Source: an uncultured Lachnospiraceae bacterium
GTDB taxonomy: Bacteria > Bacillota > Clostridia > Lachnospirales > Lachnospiraceae
Length of the DNA: 35,699 nucleotides
Assembly (NCBI GenBank): GCA_937916415.1
Contig: CALGGH010000101.1
Span: forward strand, 1-35,699
Direction of reading: 5' to 3'
Shown here piece after piece: positions 9,030 to 18,015 of the stretch (the first letter of the stretch is position 1; every line of letters begins with the position of its first letter). Position numbers and translations under genes: made by a program. The notes under the pieces were generated by a model, which saw nothing but the letters and a program-made list of their open reading frames with translations, was not told the DNA's origin and did no database searches.

Positions 9030-10169
9030 TCAAAGCTGACCAAAACCATAGAATTCCTTAACCTTGTCACAGACGTACTCCACTTCATCCGCGCTCAGCG
9101 TATAATACATGGGCAGCCTCAACAGCCTCTCGCTTTCCCCGGTGGTGTACCTGTCCTCACCGTTAAACCGTCCGTACTTGACGCCTGCGGGCGCGGTATG
9201 AAGCGGAATGTAATGGAACACCGACAGAACTCCCCCGGACTTGAGGTAATCTATGAGTGCCGTGCGCTCATCCATGTCCCTGCACTTTAGGTAAAACATA
9301 TGACCGTTATGCACGCACTCATCAGGCACATGGGGCAGCTCGACCAGTTCCCTGTCGCGCAGGGGCGTAAGCAGCTCATAATACTGGTTCCACCTGGCGA
9401 TGCGCGTCCCGGTTATCTCTTCTGCCATCTCAAGCTGGGCATACAGGTAAGCGGCATTCATGTCACTGGGCAGATACGACGATCCATAATCCTGCCATCG
9501 GTATTTGTCCACCTGGCCGCGATAATACTTGCTGCGGTCGGTGCCTTTTTCCCTAAAAATCTCAGCCCTGTCAACATAAGACGCATCACGCATCAGGAGC
9601 GCGCCGCCCTCGCCCGAGCTGAAGTTCTTGGTCTCATGGAAGCTGTAGCATCCGAAGTCTCCGATGGCGCCCAGCGCACGGCCCTTATACGTGGCCATTA
9701 CTCCCTGGGCCGCATCTTCGACGACTGCCAGTCCGTGACGGGAGGCCACGTCCAGGATCACGTCCATCTCACAGCCGACTCCCGCGTAGTGCACCGGCAC
9801 TATCGCACGGGTCCTGTCCGTGACGGCATCTTCGATCAGGGTCTCATCAATGTTCATCGTGTCCGGACGAATGTCCACAAAAACAGGAGTAGCGCCGCGC
9901 AGCACAAATGCATCTGCCGTCGAGACGAAGGTATATGACGGCATGATCACCTCGTCGCCGGGCTTTATATCCAACAGAAGGGCCGCCAGCTCCGTCGCAT
10001 GAGTGCAGGACGTGGTCAAAAGGGCCTTGGCCGTCCCGGTTCTGTCTTCTATCCACTCGGAGCATTTCCTGGTAAAGGGGCCGTCTCCGCAGATCTTTTG
10101 GTTCTCCACGGCCTCCCGTATGTATTCGATTTCCTTGCCCGTATAGGGCGGTACGTTAAAATTGATCAT
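9030..10169 (-). CDS. wecE: Sugar-nucleotide aminotransferase, WecE/RffA type
   Basis: This is a PLP-dependent DegT/DnrJ/EryC1/StrS-family enzyme of 379 residues, closest in pattern to dTDP-4-amino-4,6-dideoxygalactose transaminase. The N-terminal MINFNVPPYTGKE, the TTSCTHATELAALLL substrate region, the EDAAQG motif and the PLP lysine in HETKNFSSGEGG (about Lys181) are all present. It would convert a 4-keto-6-deoxy sugar nucleotide to the 4-amino sugar. I chose the ATG at 10169, preceded by AGGGAAG, over an upstream TTG at 10208. It sits in the glycan cassette and is the clearest evidence that the product contains an amino sugar. The sugar dehydratase that makes its substrate is not in the window. 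Confidence 0.85.
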   Translation of the reverse strand: MINFNVPPYTGKEIEYIREAVENQKICGDGPFTRKCSEWIEDRTGTAKALLTTSCTHATELAALLLDIKPGDEVIMPSYTFVSTADAFVLRGATPVFVDIRPDTMNIDETLIEDAVTDRTRAIVPVHYAGVGCEMDVILDVASRHGLAVVEDAAQGVMATYKGRALGAIGDFGCYSFHETKNFSSGEGGALLMRDASYVDRAEIFREKGTDRSKYYRGQVDKYRWQDYGSSYLPSDMNAAYLYAQLEMAEEITGTRIARWNQYYELLTPLRDRELVELPHVPDECVHNGHMFYLKCRDMDERTALIDYLKSGGVLSVFHYIPLHTAPAGVKYGRFNGEDRYTTGESERLLRLPMYYTLSADEVEYVCDKVKEFYGFGQL

Positions 10170-10226
10170 GTCATGACTTCCCTGCGACAAAACATCACAC
10201 TCGCTCAAAACACTTTATCATTTTAT

Positions 10227-10303
10227 CATGGATGCATTTCTACGGCCAAGTACCACGGATGGGACAGGCCGTGTTCAGAAATGCATGGATGCATTTCTAC
10301 GGC
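10227..10303. repeat. 20-bp direct repeat enclosing an inverted repeat
   Basis: The same 20 bases (start CATGGATGCATTT) occur at 10227-10246 and 10284-10303. The second copy encodes the last residues of the upstream membrane protein. Inside them, ATGCATTTCTACGGCC (10232-10247) pairs with GGCCGT (10267-10272) and AGAAATGCAT (10277-10286), giving a 16-bp stem with a 4-nt bulge around a 19-nt loop. The hairpin sits exactly between the stop of the GT-C-like gene and the aminotransferase gene, and may attenuate the transcript or be the scar of a small duplication. Confidence 0.8.
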
Positions 10304-12209
10304 TAACCTCATACACCACGTACGCGTCATTGGCATAGGTCTGACAATACCCTTGCTCACTGATCAGCTGCACCAGGTCATTTAGCTTGCGGTCCAGTCC
10401 AAATTCCTCCCTGTCAACGCCAAAATAATCAATGGCTGCTTCGTCCTGCGTCTCCCATGCTGCCACCGGCAAGGTGACGATGATCATGGGAGGCCTGCTG
10501 CCTCCCACAATTTCCTGCCTGACCACGTCAACGTCACGTTCCCATTCGGAATAATTATAGCTGTCCAGGTCCGGCCAGAACGTAGTCAGCGCCGACGGCA
10601 TTTCAAGCAGGTATCCCAGTCCGGGAACGTCACCATACGTTATGAGTGAGTCATCTTCATCCTTGATTTCATAAACATAATCCATCAGTCCCTGCAGCGA
10701 ATTGGCATTGGCGGAATTGGTGCGGATTCCTGCCACCAGTTCATGTCCCCTAACGTACGAGTCCCTGGGCTCCCCATATATGCCATCACCAAACGCAAAG
10801 CTAAAATGGAACCCGACACTCTGTATAAACGCCCCTGCAAAGAGCAGTCCCAGGGTACCTGACAGCGCAATAAGCGCAAGCCGCGGGATGAGTTTCTTAC
10901 CGTCCGATTCGCCCTCCATACGTCTGGCGGCTGCATCTTCGGCAACGTCCGTCACGACACGCAGCAAGTAGGGTGCCACGATAAAAAGGTTGTTCACTAT
11001 GGGGTAGAGGCCGTTGTTTGAGCCAAGGCACGTCACGTACGTGATCACCAGTACGAGCAGCGCCAGAATGCGCCTGTCCAATTCGCGGCATTCATTATCA
11101 GTGCTGCCCGATGCAGCTTTTCCAATGGTACCTGCTACTGAAGCAATTACTCCCACGGCATCCAGAATGCAGATGACCGAGGCAAAGAACAGCATTATCA
11201 CGGCCCAGAAGTACATGCTGCCGTATTCATGATACCTGAAGCTGAACATGCCGCGTCCGTAACAGAGCCGCACCACGACAGCATGAATCATCAAAAAGGC
11301 TCCCAGGGGAGCGATGATCCGGATCCTGCCGGACTGGCCTTGATACGCCCTGCCGCGAATGGCCCGGATCACGTACCAGATGATCACGCAGGCGACGCAT
11401 CCGCCGGTCCACAATGCGATCCATCTGCCGGCATATGCATAATCCTCAAACATCGCCGCGATCATGGCTGTCGGCTTGTAATCCACGGCCTTGTCGGTCA
11501 TTGCGAACATGTTGTGGATCATTTCAAAATACGCGCCCGGAGAAAACCTTGCGCTCAACACGATCCAGGGCACCAGGAACCCGGTCACGTATCCGGTCAG
11601 GCATCTTAACGTATTCATGATGACCTCACGCATTCCCCTGCGCCTGACGACGGCGGCAAACCACGTCACCACGATGAGGGCGGCTTCGGTCACGTTGGGA
11701 AGCCTCGTCAGCACGTTCATGCCCAGAAATGCACCGGCAGCATAATACAGCCACCGGTCATCCGCGGTTACGGCCCTGTACAGAAGGCATGCCCCCGCGG
11801 TAAAGAGAAAATACGTCAGATAGTTGTACAGAACGGTGGTCGGGCACCAGCACAGTCCCAGTGCCAGCATCTCACCGACAAAAACGACGTGCGTTCCCAG
11901 GTCCTTTTTGAACGTCCAAAACGGGATCAGAGCCGTCGCTCCTACGAGGATGGACGTATAGACGTTCAGCCCGAGCAGCGTGTCTCCTCCGGGCAGTGCC
12001 GTTAGAAACGCCCCAAAGACGTTTGCCAGGTACGTGGCCACGATCCACGTGCCCTTCATTTCATGAAAAAACAAAAAATTAGCCGGACTGTACGTGGTGT
12101 CAACCGGACTTAAACCCTGAGTCACACGAACCATTGGGTATGACAAAAGGATCAGGGAATATATGACGTTTAAGGCAGCGTTTCGTTTACGCATGTTTCC
12201 AATGCCCAT
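10275..12209 (-). CDS. Large polytopic membrane protein of the glycan cassette
   Basis: This 644-residue protein has about twelve membrane segments in residues 10-460 and a soluble C-terminal domain (about 480-644). An early outer loop contains SPVDTTYSPANFLFF with an aspartate after the first helix, as in GT-C glycosyltransferases. The layout (many helices, then an outside C-terminal domain) is like the protein at 7206-9008, although the sequences differ. It begins one base after the acyltransferase gene ends, so the two are translationally coupled. The last residues are encoded in one copy of a 20-bp direct repeat. I do not recognise a named family; glycosyltransferase function is inferred. 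Confidence 0.6.
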   Translation of the reverse strand: MGIGNMRKRNAALNVIYSLILLSYPMVRVTQGLSPVDTTYSPANFLFFHEMKGTWIVATYLANVFGAFLTALPGGDTLLGLNVYTSILVGATALIPFWTFKKDLGTHVVFVGEMLALGLCWCPTTVLYNYLTYFLFTAGACLLYRAVTADDRWLYYAAGAFLGMNVLTRLPNVTEAALIVVTWFAAVVRRRGMREVIMNTLRCLTGYVTGFLVPWIVLSARFSPGAYFEMIHNMFAMTDKAVDYKPTAMIAAMFEDYAYAGRWIALWTGGCVACVIIWYVIRAIRGRAYQGQSGRIRIIAPLGAFLMIHAVVVRLCYGRGMFSFRYHEYGSMYFWAVIMLFFASVICILDAVGVIASVAGTIGKAASGSTDNECRELDRRILALLVLVITYVTCLGSNNGLYPIVNNLFIVAPYLLRVVTDVAEDAAARRMEGESDGKKLIPRLALIALSGTLGLLFAGAFIQSVGFHFSFAFGDGIYGEPRDSYVRGHELVAGIRTNSANANSLQGLMDYVYEIKDEDDSLITYGDVPGLGYLLEMPSALTTFWPDLDSYNYSEWERDVDVVRQEIVGGSRPPMIIVTLPVAAWETQDEAAIDYFGVDREEFGLDRKLNDLVQLISEQGYCQTYANDAYVVYEVSRRNASMHF

Positions 12210-13289
12210 TCATTTTTTGTGCAGGGAGCCTGCCTTGGCGACAAGCCCATGCACGTAGTTCCTCAAGTATTCCGCAAGCAATCCGGCGGCATAAATGACC
12301 ACCAGGCATCCGAGCCAGTGTATAAGCATCCTGCCTGTGGTCCTGTCGGCACGTACCTCCAGCCAGTTTGGCCACCTGTCCCTGACGGCGGGATGCTCAT
12401 GCAAAAGGTACACGCCCAAAGTCAGGTGTCCAAGCATCCGAGCCGCACGCGCAGGCAATCCGTCCTCATTAAACCTGAGGTTTTTGAACACGTAAAAAAG
12501 TCCGACCGAGGCCGCGAAGACCAATGCGAAGTTATAATGCGAAGTGACGTCCGCGTAATGCGTCAACACGCCCGATCCCAATGCTTCACCGGCATATGAG
12601 CAGCCAAGTCCGATCGCAAAGGTAAGCGCCGCGGAACCCGCGTAAAGAGCGACGGACGCTAACACGTGATCTTCCAAAAAAGGAATCCCATACAGCCGGA
12701 CGTAAGCCGCCGTAAGAAACAGCGTCATGAACCAGATCACGTCATATCCGTATTTGTCGCCCGGAAGCAGAAACGGCAGCACGCTTTTTTCAATGCATTC
12801 AAACAGGATGAGGCCGCCCAGCACCAGGCCAAGGGTCTTTTGGTCAAGGACCCTGGCTCCCTTCGACAGCACCGGAGCGAGCAGGTAAGTCATGAAATAT
12901 GCGGTGACAAACCAATATTCCTCCGTTCCTATCGGAAACACGTATCCGAAAACGTCATAAAGGGATAATTCGGACGGCGCAGCCAAGCCAGCCGCGAACA
13001 TGACGGCCAGAACGATCAAGCCATACTCCAGCACCTGAATGAGCAGTCCGGTCAGACGGCCTGCCTTAAATTCGGCATCGACCAAAAAATACCCGCTGAT
13101 CAGGACGTATACGTTGACGGCACACAGACATGCGGAAACGATCAGCCAGGCAACGACCGAATCAGAAGTAAATTTCTGCAAGGGCATGGCCGTAATGCCT
13201 CCCTTGAAGAAATAGTGAAGCGTTATGATCATGCCCATCGCCAGGATGCGAAGCCATTCAAAATTGGATTGTCTTTTGGACGCATTCAT
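12210..13289 (-). CDS. Acyltransferase 3 family membrane protein
   Basis: This 359-residue protein has about ten membrane segments and the family N-terminus: a cytoplasmic Lys/Arg-Gln start, FEWLRILAMGMIITLHYF with the conserved His in the first helix, then VNVYVLISGYFL in the next. Members such as OafA and WecH move acetyl or similar groups onto surface sugars. Its start codon overlaps the stop of the GtrA-like gene by ATGA, and its stop abuts the start of the next gene, so it belongs to the cassette operon. It probably decorates the glycan with acetyl or succinyl groups; the donor cannot be told from sequence. Confidence 0.88.
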   Translation of the reverse strand: MNASKRQSNFEWLRILAMGMIITLHYFFKGGITAMPLQKFTSDSVVAWLIVSACLCAVNVYVLISGYFLVDAEFKAGRLTGLLIQVLEYGLIVLAVMFAAGLAAPSELSLYDVFGYVFPIGTEEYWFVTAYFMTYLLAPVLSKGARVLDQKTLGLVLGGLILFECIEKSVLPFLLPGDKYGYDVIWFMTLFLTAAYVRLYGIPFLEDHVLASVALYAGSAALTFAIGLGCSYAGEALGSGVLTHYADVTSHYNFALVFAASVGLFYVFKNLRFNEDGLPARAARMLGHLTLGVYLLHEHPAVRDRWPNWLEVRADRTTGRMLIHWLGCLVVIYAAGLLAEYLRNYVHGLVAKAGSLHKK

Positions 13290-13768
13290 TCTCCACTCCG
13301 ATCATGTGAGCCTTCGCCGGCTGCCTGCGGTGCGGGTTCGGGCCGGTCATCCGGTTTTTTCTTAAACACGATCAGCTTGCTTAATACGTAATTGGTCACT
13401 ATGACCACGAACTGAGCCACAAGCTTGACCGCAAGCTGGCCGATCCCTTCGTCATAACCCATTTTGGTGCATCCGATCCAAATGATCAGATCCTCGAGCA
13501 GCAGGGTAAATATCCTGGCTGCGACAAACGATACAAACTCCTTGCCAAGTCCCCTGGCATCGGCAGTCCTGCTGTGAAAAACAAACAGCTTGTTGGTAAT
13601 GAACGTGAAGATCACGCAGATCACCCAGTCGACGTTGTTGGCAGTCACTTCGTTCCATCCAAAAGGGCTGGCAAAGAGCCAGAACAGGAACATGCTCAAA
13701 AAGAACGCAACGCCGCCCCAAAACAGATAGTCGATTATTTCCTTATGTTTTTTGTATAATTCTTTCAT
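13286..13768 (-). CDS. GtrA-like membrane protein
   Basis: This 160-residue protein has four membrane segments in the GtrA pattern: YLFWGGVAFFLSMFLFWLF, then VNWVICVIFTFITNKLFVFHSR (the NKLFVF motif is typical), then two C-terminal helices. Family members assist transfer of polyprenyl-phosphate-linked sugars across the membrane. I place the start at the second of two adjacent ATGs (13768), which lies six bases after a GGAG site; an ATG at 13771 and a longer form from 13807 are alternatives. A Pro/Glu-rich tail of about 25 residues ends the protein, and its stop overlaps the acyltransferase start. Confidence 0.85.
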   Translation of the reverse strand: MKELYKKHKEIIDYLFWGGVAFFLSMFLFWLFASPFGWNEVTANNVDWVICVIFTFITNKLFVFHSRTADARGLGKEFVSFVAARIFTLLLEDLIIWIGCTKMGYDEGIGQLAVKLVAQFVVIVTNYVLSKLIVFKKKPDDRPEPAPQAAGEGSHDRSGE

Positions 13769-13807
13769 CATGATCTCCGATAATGCTTTCCTCATATGGG
13801 GCATCAA

Positions 13808-15559
13808 TCATCTCTCACGCGTGATCCTGCCCTCTTCCACTCTGTATACCATGTCGCACTTCTCGATGGTCTGCAGCCTGTGCGCTATGATTATCAGCGT
13901 CTTGCGCCCCTGCAGCCGGTTGATCGATTCCATGATCGCGGTCTCCGTCTCGTTGTCCAGGGCGCTGGTCGCCTCATCCAGCACCAGCACCTCCGGATCC
14001 TCATAGAGCGCCCTGGCAATGCCTATCCTCTGCCTTTGTCCTCCGGACAGCCTGATGCCACGTTCGCCTATGCCCGTATCCAGACCTTCCGGCAGCGACC
14101 TGACGTAATCATCCAGCTGGGCTTCCTTCAGGGCCGCCCACACCTTGTCCTCGTCTATCTCGTCATCGCGTATTCCAAAGGCAACGTTCCTGCGTATGCT
14201 GGAATCTATCATGAATATGTTCTGCGGTATGTAGCCGATGTTCTTGAGCCATTCCCTGTAATGCTCACGCACCTCCCTGCCGTCAGCAAGGATCTGGCCT
14301 GACTCTATGTTAAGCAGGCCCAGCATGACGTTTACGATCGTTGTCTTGCCCGCGCCGGAAGTGCCTACGATCCCGACGGACTTGCCAACCGGTATCAGCA
14401 TGTCGGCGTGGTCAAACACGTACGCCCGGCTGTCGGGATAATGATATACGATGTCCTTCAGTTCAATGGTTTCGTGCACGGGAAGCTTTTCCACCTGCTC
14501 AACGTTTACGTACGAATCGGCATCATAATCTATGGATTCATCATGTATTTCGACCTGCAGGTCATCCGTCACTCCCATGAAGAACGGTTCAAAATATGAG
14601 ATCGCGGTCTGATGGTTGTTGATGCGGTTCGCGCTCGGCAAAAGCCTCATGGCGGCCAGGCCGAATACCGTAAGCTGCGGCAGCATCTCGGTCACCGATG
14701 CTCCGCCCACCAGCTGTATCATCATGTACGTCACGAGTCCGGCCACGCAAACAGTCTCTATCAGAAGACGCGGGGTTGCATTGTACAGATTGTACTTCTG
14801 CACCGCATTCACGTATCCCTCGCCGCACTTGGCATACTCATCAATGAAATAGGGCTCACGGTTGGCGATCTTGATTTCCTTGATGCCGATGACCGACTGC
14901 TCTATCCATTTAAAAAGCCCGCTGTAATATTCCTGATTGTCCTCTCCCGCCTTGATCATCACGGGCTTAAGCACGTACTTGATGATGATCAGCACGATGA
15001 TCAGCAACAGCGCGATCGAGATGATCATCCTGGCATCAACGTACAGCAGCACGATGACAAGACAGGCGAACACTATGCACTCGCTAAAAAGCTGCAGCAC
15101 GCTCAGGATGAGTCCGTACATGTTGTTCACGTCAGACGTGATGCTCCGCTGTATCACCGCCGTGTCCGCCCCGAGATAATACTCGTAGGGCCTCTGCATG
15201 AAATTGATCATCATGCGCCTGGACGTCGCGAACTGATTGGTATATACGAACCTGAGTTCCGCCTTGTTCAGGAAAAACAAAAAGACGTTCTTGATCACGA
15301 ACGCGGCGACAAGTGCCACCATCGAAACTATCGCAAACTGCATCGGACTCTTCATGCGCAGCAGGACGTAGATCGCATTCATGTATTTATTGGTCTGAAC
15401 CGTGGTCGGATCGATGATCACCTGCAGGGCAGGGATCGCCATCGTGATGCCGGCGCTTTCCAGCACGCCTCCGATCAGCATCAGCACGACTATTCCGCCC
15501 ATCTGGGCTTTTTGCCTCCCATCCAGCAGGAGGTTCATCTTTTTAAGTATCTTTATCAT
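13808..15559 (-). CDS. ABC exporter/flippase, fused permease and ATPase (PglK/MsbA type)
   Basis: This 583-residue half-transporter has six N-terminal helices (about residues 20-300) and a C-terminal nucleotide-binding domain. Visible motifs are Walker A GTSGAGKTT (399-407), signature LSGGQ (504-508), Walker B VLVLDEATSAL and the H-loop histidine in IIIAHRLQT. It works as a homodimer. In this setting the best guess is a flippase for a lipid-linked oligosaccharide, as PglK is in Campylobacter, rather than a drug exporter. An additional charged stretch (about 330-360) links the two domains. It starts directly after the ATP-grasp gene (one-base gap). Confidence 0.88.
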   Translation of the reverse strand: MIKILKKMNLLLDGRQKAQMGGIVVLMLIGGVLESAGITMAIPALQVIIDPTTVQTNKYMNAIYVLLRMKSPMQFAIVSMVALVAAFVIKNVFLFFLNKAELRFVYTNQFATSRRMMINFMQRPYEYYLGADTAVIQRSITSDVNNMYGLILSVLQLFSECIVFACLVIVLLYVDARMIISIALLLIIVLIIIKYVLKPVMIKAGEDNQEYYSGLFKWIEQSVIGIKEIKIANREPYFIDEYAKCGEGYVNAVQKYNLYNATPRLLIETVCVAGLVTYMMIQLVGGASVTEMLPQLTVFGLAAMRLLPSANRINNHQTAISYFEPFFMGVTDDLQVEIHDESIDYDADSYVNVEQVEKLPVHETIELKDIVYHYPDSRAYVFDHADMLIPVGKSVGIVGTSGAGKTTIVNVMLGLLNIESGQILADGREVREHYREWLKNIGYIPQNIFMIDSSIRRNVAFGIRDDEIDEDKVWAALKEAQLDDYVRSLPEGLDTGIGERGIRLSGGQRQRIGIARALYEDPEVLVLDEATSALDNETETAIMESINRLQGRKTLIIIAHRLQTIEKCDMVYRVEEGRITRER

Positions 15560-15560
15560 G

Positions 15561-16985
15561 TCACTCCAGCGTAAAGGCTTCCCTGATCAGCGTTATGGCC
15601 TTAGTCAGGTTTCTTTCGTTTTCGCCCTCTATTATGTAGCATCCGCGGTTAAGCAGCGATGCCTCGTCGGTTATGCTGCCCAGGTAATCGAGCAGGCATA
15701 TGTTGCATATCCATTTGCGCAGCCTGACGCCCGCAGGCAGCAGAGCCTTGATCTCATCTTCTGTGGGGATGCCGTGCACGAAGCAGTTTTCCATGTCAAA
15801 GTATCCGAGCACCATTCTCTTGTTCATCAGCGGATGAAAATTATGGGATTCGCCGGCCATGTATCTCAGGTACTGCTCGGCTACGTCCACCCCGGTGACC
15901 ATCGGGATGAATTCATCATATACGTGCCGTCCTGCCGGCGAGGGAGATACCTCTATGCAGTTCACGGTCCTGCCCATGATGCATATGTCCGCATGCAGCA
16001 TGCAGTCCGTGAAGCCCAGCACTTCGCAAAGCCTGCTCATGTACGTCCTGATCTGATCCTCCACCCGGGGATTGTCGCCGGGCAGGAGCGTCATGTACGA
16101 CACCGCCTGTCTCGCCGGAGGGTCGGTAAGCGTCTTGCGCCTGATGAGCACCGGTTCGAAATTACAGCCTTCAACCACGCCGTCCACGGCATATTCCGTT
16201 CCGGGCAGTGCCTGTTCAAGTATGTACTCCTCCTTTGGATCATCCTCGCCGGATGCTTTCCTTCGATTCTGTTCCATGACCTTTTTCAGTTCAGCCTGAA
16301 AATCTGCTGCGAGCCTTGAATGATCCCTGGCCCTGGCTTCTTTCTTCCCGCCGTCATCTTTTTTTGCGTCGGAAACACTGCCATCCTTTTTGTCGGCATC
16401 CTCAGGCTGCACGGTCTCTTCATCGGGCCATATCCGGGCACACAGATTTTTTAAGGCAGCGCTGTCCTGCAGATAATGGACCGACCTGCCATGAGACCCG
16501 TATCTGGGCTTCAGGATGGCCGGATATTCTGCGTCCTCCGCCAGGACGGATTCCTGCCGCGGCACGTCCGGGAGTTCGGGCATGCTCCTCCAGATAAGGT
16601 TCGCAGCCTGCTCCTTGCCTATCAGGTAACAGTGCCCGCTGCGAAGGTTAACGTTACGCAGGCGGTTGTGAAAGGCATATTTGTCAATGCAGGCATTGAT
16701 CCTGTCACGCGATATCCCGGGCAGTCCCAGGGCATCATTGACCGCTCCTACGGTCAGCAGGTGCCTGCCTATGGGAGTGGGGCAGACCAGGTCCACGTGC
16801 TCGTCCTTCAGCAGGTCGATCACTTCCTTTTCACGCGAGATGTCACATACGTATGCCTTGTCGGCGAGCAAGGCTCCGGGAGCCTTGGGATCAACGTCTA
16901 CCGTCACCACCCTCAGTCCCAGGGCATGCGCCTTTTCTATGGTGTGCACGGATTCAGCATCCGCGCCGATAACGGCTATCGTCAC
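15561..16985 (-). CDS. ATP-grasp ligase with a large charged insert
   Basis: This is a predicted 474-residue enzyme of the carbamoyl-phosphate-synthase-like ATP-grasp group. The N-terminal VTIAVIGADAESVHTIEKA is the Rossmann-like preATP-grasp domain. ILKPRYGSHGRSVHYL is the ATP-binding loop, and GTEYAVDGVVEG and EVSPSPAGRHVYDE are later ATP/metal segments. A Lys/Asp/Glu-rich stretch of about 65 residues (roughly 189-253) interrupts the fold. I prefer the GTG at 16985, which overlaps the stop of the GT2 gene as GTGA; an ATG at 17069 would make an 88-base overlap. Such enzymes couple ATP to amide-bond formation, so joining an amino acid or other acid to an amino sugar is a reasonable but unproven role. 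Confidence 0.75.
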   Translation of the reverse strand: MTIAVIGADAESVHTIEKAHALGLRVVTVDVDPKAPGALLADKAYVCDISREKEVIDLLKDEHVDLVCPTPIGRHLLTVGAVNDALGLPGISRDRINACIDKYAFHNRLRNVNLRSGHCYLIGKEQAANLIWRSMPELPDVPRQESVLAEDAEYPAILKPRYGSHGRSVHYLQDSAALKNLCARIWPDEETVQPEDADKKDGSVSDAKKDDGGKKEARARDHSRLAADFQAELKKVMEQNRRKASGEDDPKEEYILEQALPGTEYAVDGVVEGCNFEPVLIRRKTLTDPPARQAVSYMTLLPGDNPRVEDQIRTYMSRLCEVLGFTDCMLHADICIMGRTVNCIEVSPSPAGRHVYDEFIPMVTGVDVAEQYLRYMAGESHNFHPLMNKRMVLGYFDMENCFVHGIPTEDEIKALLPAGVRLRKWICNICLLDYLGSITDEASLLNRGCYIIEGENERNLTKAITLIREAFTLE

Positions 16986-18001
16986 CTTTTTCTCATGCCT
17001 CTGTAAATGCTCTTCAGGATATATGCGCACATGAAGCCCACGGTAGACTTCTGCTGCATCCTGGTCCATTTGCGTTCTTCGGGATGAACCTTTTCCACGA
17101 AGTACTTATTTGATTCAAAATCCGGAAAGGTTTCCCTCATCTCATCGCCAAGCCTGCGTACCCATCCTGCCCTGCGCGGGCGAACCCCGATCATGTAGCT
17201 CATGAGCGTGTTAAGGTAAAAAAGCCTGGCAAAGGAATACTCCAGTTCATCGTGATACCGGTCCAGATATCCATGCTTACCCGCTTCATCGATCATGATG
17301 CGGCCGGCCTCCATGCGGTCCTTAAGCCTGTCCGGATTGATGATATGCACTGTTGACGAATCATGCTGATAATAAAAATACAGCGGTTCATCAACGTATT
17401 CAAAGTGCCTTGCCCTGAGCATCCACGTGTTGGCCAGGGCATTGTCCTCATAAAAGATCTTTTCGGGAAACCTGGACGGACAGTCTATCACGATCTCCCT
17501 CCGGTACAGCTTGACGACCAGGCTGCCCGCATCCAGGATGAGGCTGCGGTATTTCCCGTCATCCAGCACGCCGGTCTGATCAGGATGATTATTGTGCGCG
17601 CCCTCCGTAGGAACGAAGGTATGCTCACCAACCATGCAGTAATCGCATCCGACCATGTCGGCTCCGGTGTCCATTGCCAGCTTAAGCATGCGCTTGTAAC
17701 CGTCCGGAACCATCCAGTCATCGGCATCCATGAATCCTATCCACTCTCCCGACGCCTTCTCCATTCCCAGGTTTTTGGCCCCTCCCTGATGCAGGTTCTC
17801 AGGCGTGGAATACACCCTGACGCGATCCGGAAACCGGATCTCATAGTCCTTCAGGATGGCCAGGGAGTCATCCGTCGAACAGTCGTTGACGGCAATGATC
17901 TCCATGTCCTCAAGCGTCTGGTTTACCAGCGAATCCATGCAAAAGCTAAGCTTGTCGTCAGACGCCATGTTATATACGGGAACTATTATGCTAAGCGTCA
18001 T
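16982..18001 (-). CDS. Glycosyltransferase family 2
   Basis: This 339-residue GT-A fold enzyme has SIIVPVYNMASDD at the start, EIIAVNDCSTDDS at the nucleotide site, and the metal-binding GFMDADDWM motif (about residues 90-98). It would transfer a sugar from a nucleotide donor to a lipid-linked acceptor at the inner face of the membrane. The C-terminal third (EVHPEERKWTRMQQKS region) resembles that of polysaccharide-cluster GT2 proteins. It lies 14 bases after the CvpA-like gene and overlaps the ATP-grasp gene by four bases. Substrate unknown. Confidence 0.9.
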   Translation of the reverse strand: MTLSIIVPVYNMASDDKLSFCMDSLVNQTLEDMEIIAVNDCSTDDSLAILKDYEIRFPDRVRVYSTPENLHQGGAKNLGMEKASGEWIGFMDADDWMVPDGYKRMLKLAMDTGADMVGCDYCMVGEHTFVPTEGAHNNHPDQTGVLDDGKYRSLILDAGSLVVKLYRREIVIDCPSRFPEKIFYEDNALANTWMLRARHFEYVDEPLYFYYQHDSSTVHIINPDRLKDRMEAGRIMIDEAGKHGYLDRYHDELEYSFARLFYLNTLMSYMIGVRPRRAGWVRRLGDEMRETFPDFESNKYFVEKVHPEERKWTRMQQKSTVGFMCAYILKSIYRGMRKR

Positions 18002-18015
18002 TTTGGCTCATTCCC

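Noticed and set aside
14612..15574. Plus-strand open frame of 320 codons opposite the ABC exporter gene
   Set aside because: His/Asp-rich antisense of conserved membrane and ATPase sequence; no ribosome binding site or motif.
15402..16319. Plus-strand open frame of 305 codons across the ABC exporter and ATP-grasp genes
   Set aside because: Runs across two real genes on the other strand, without recognisable domains.
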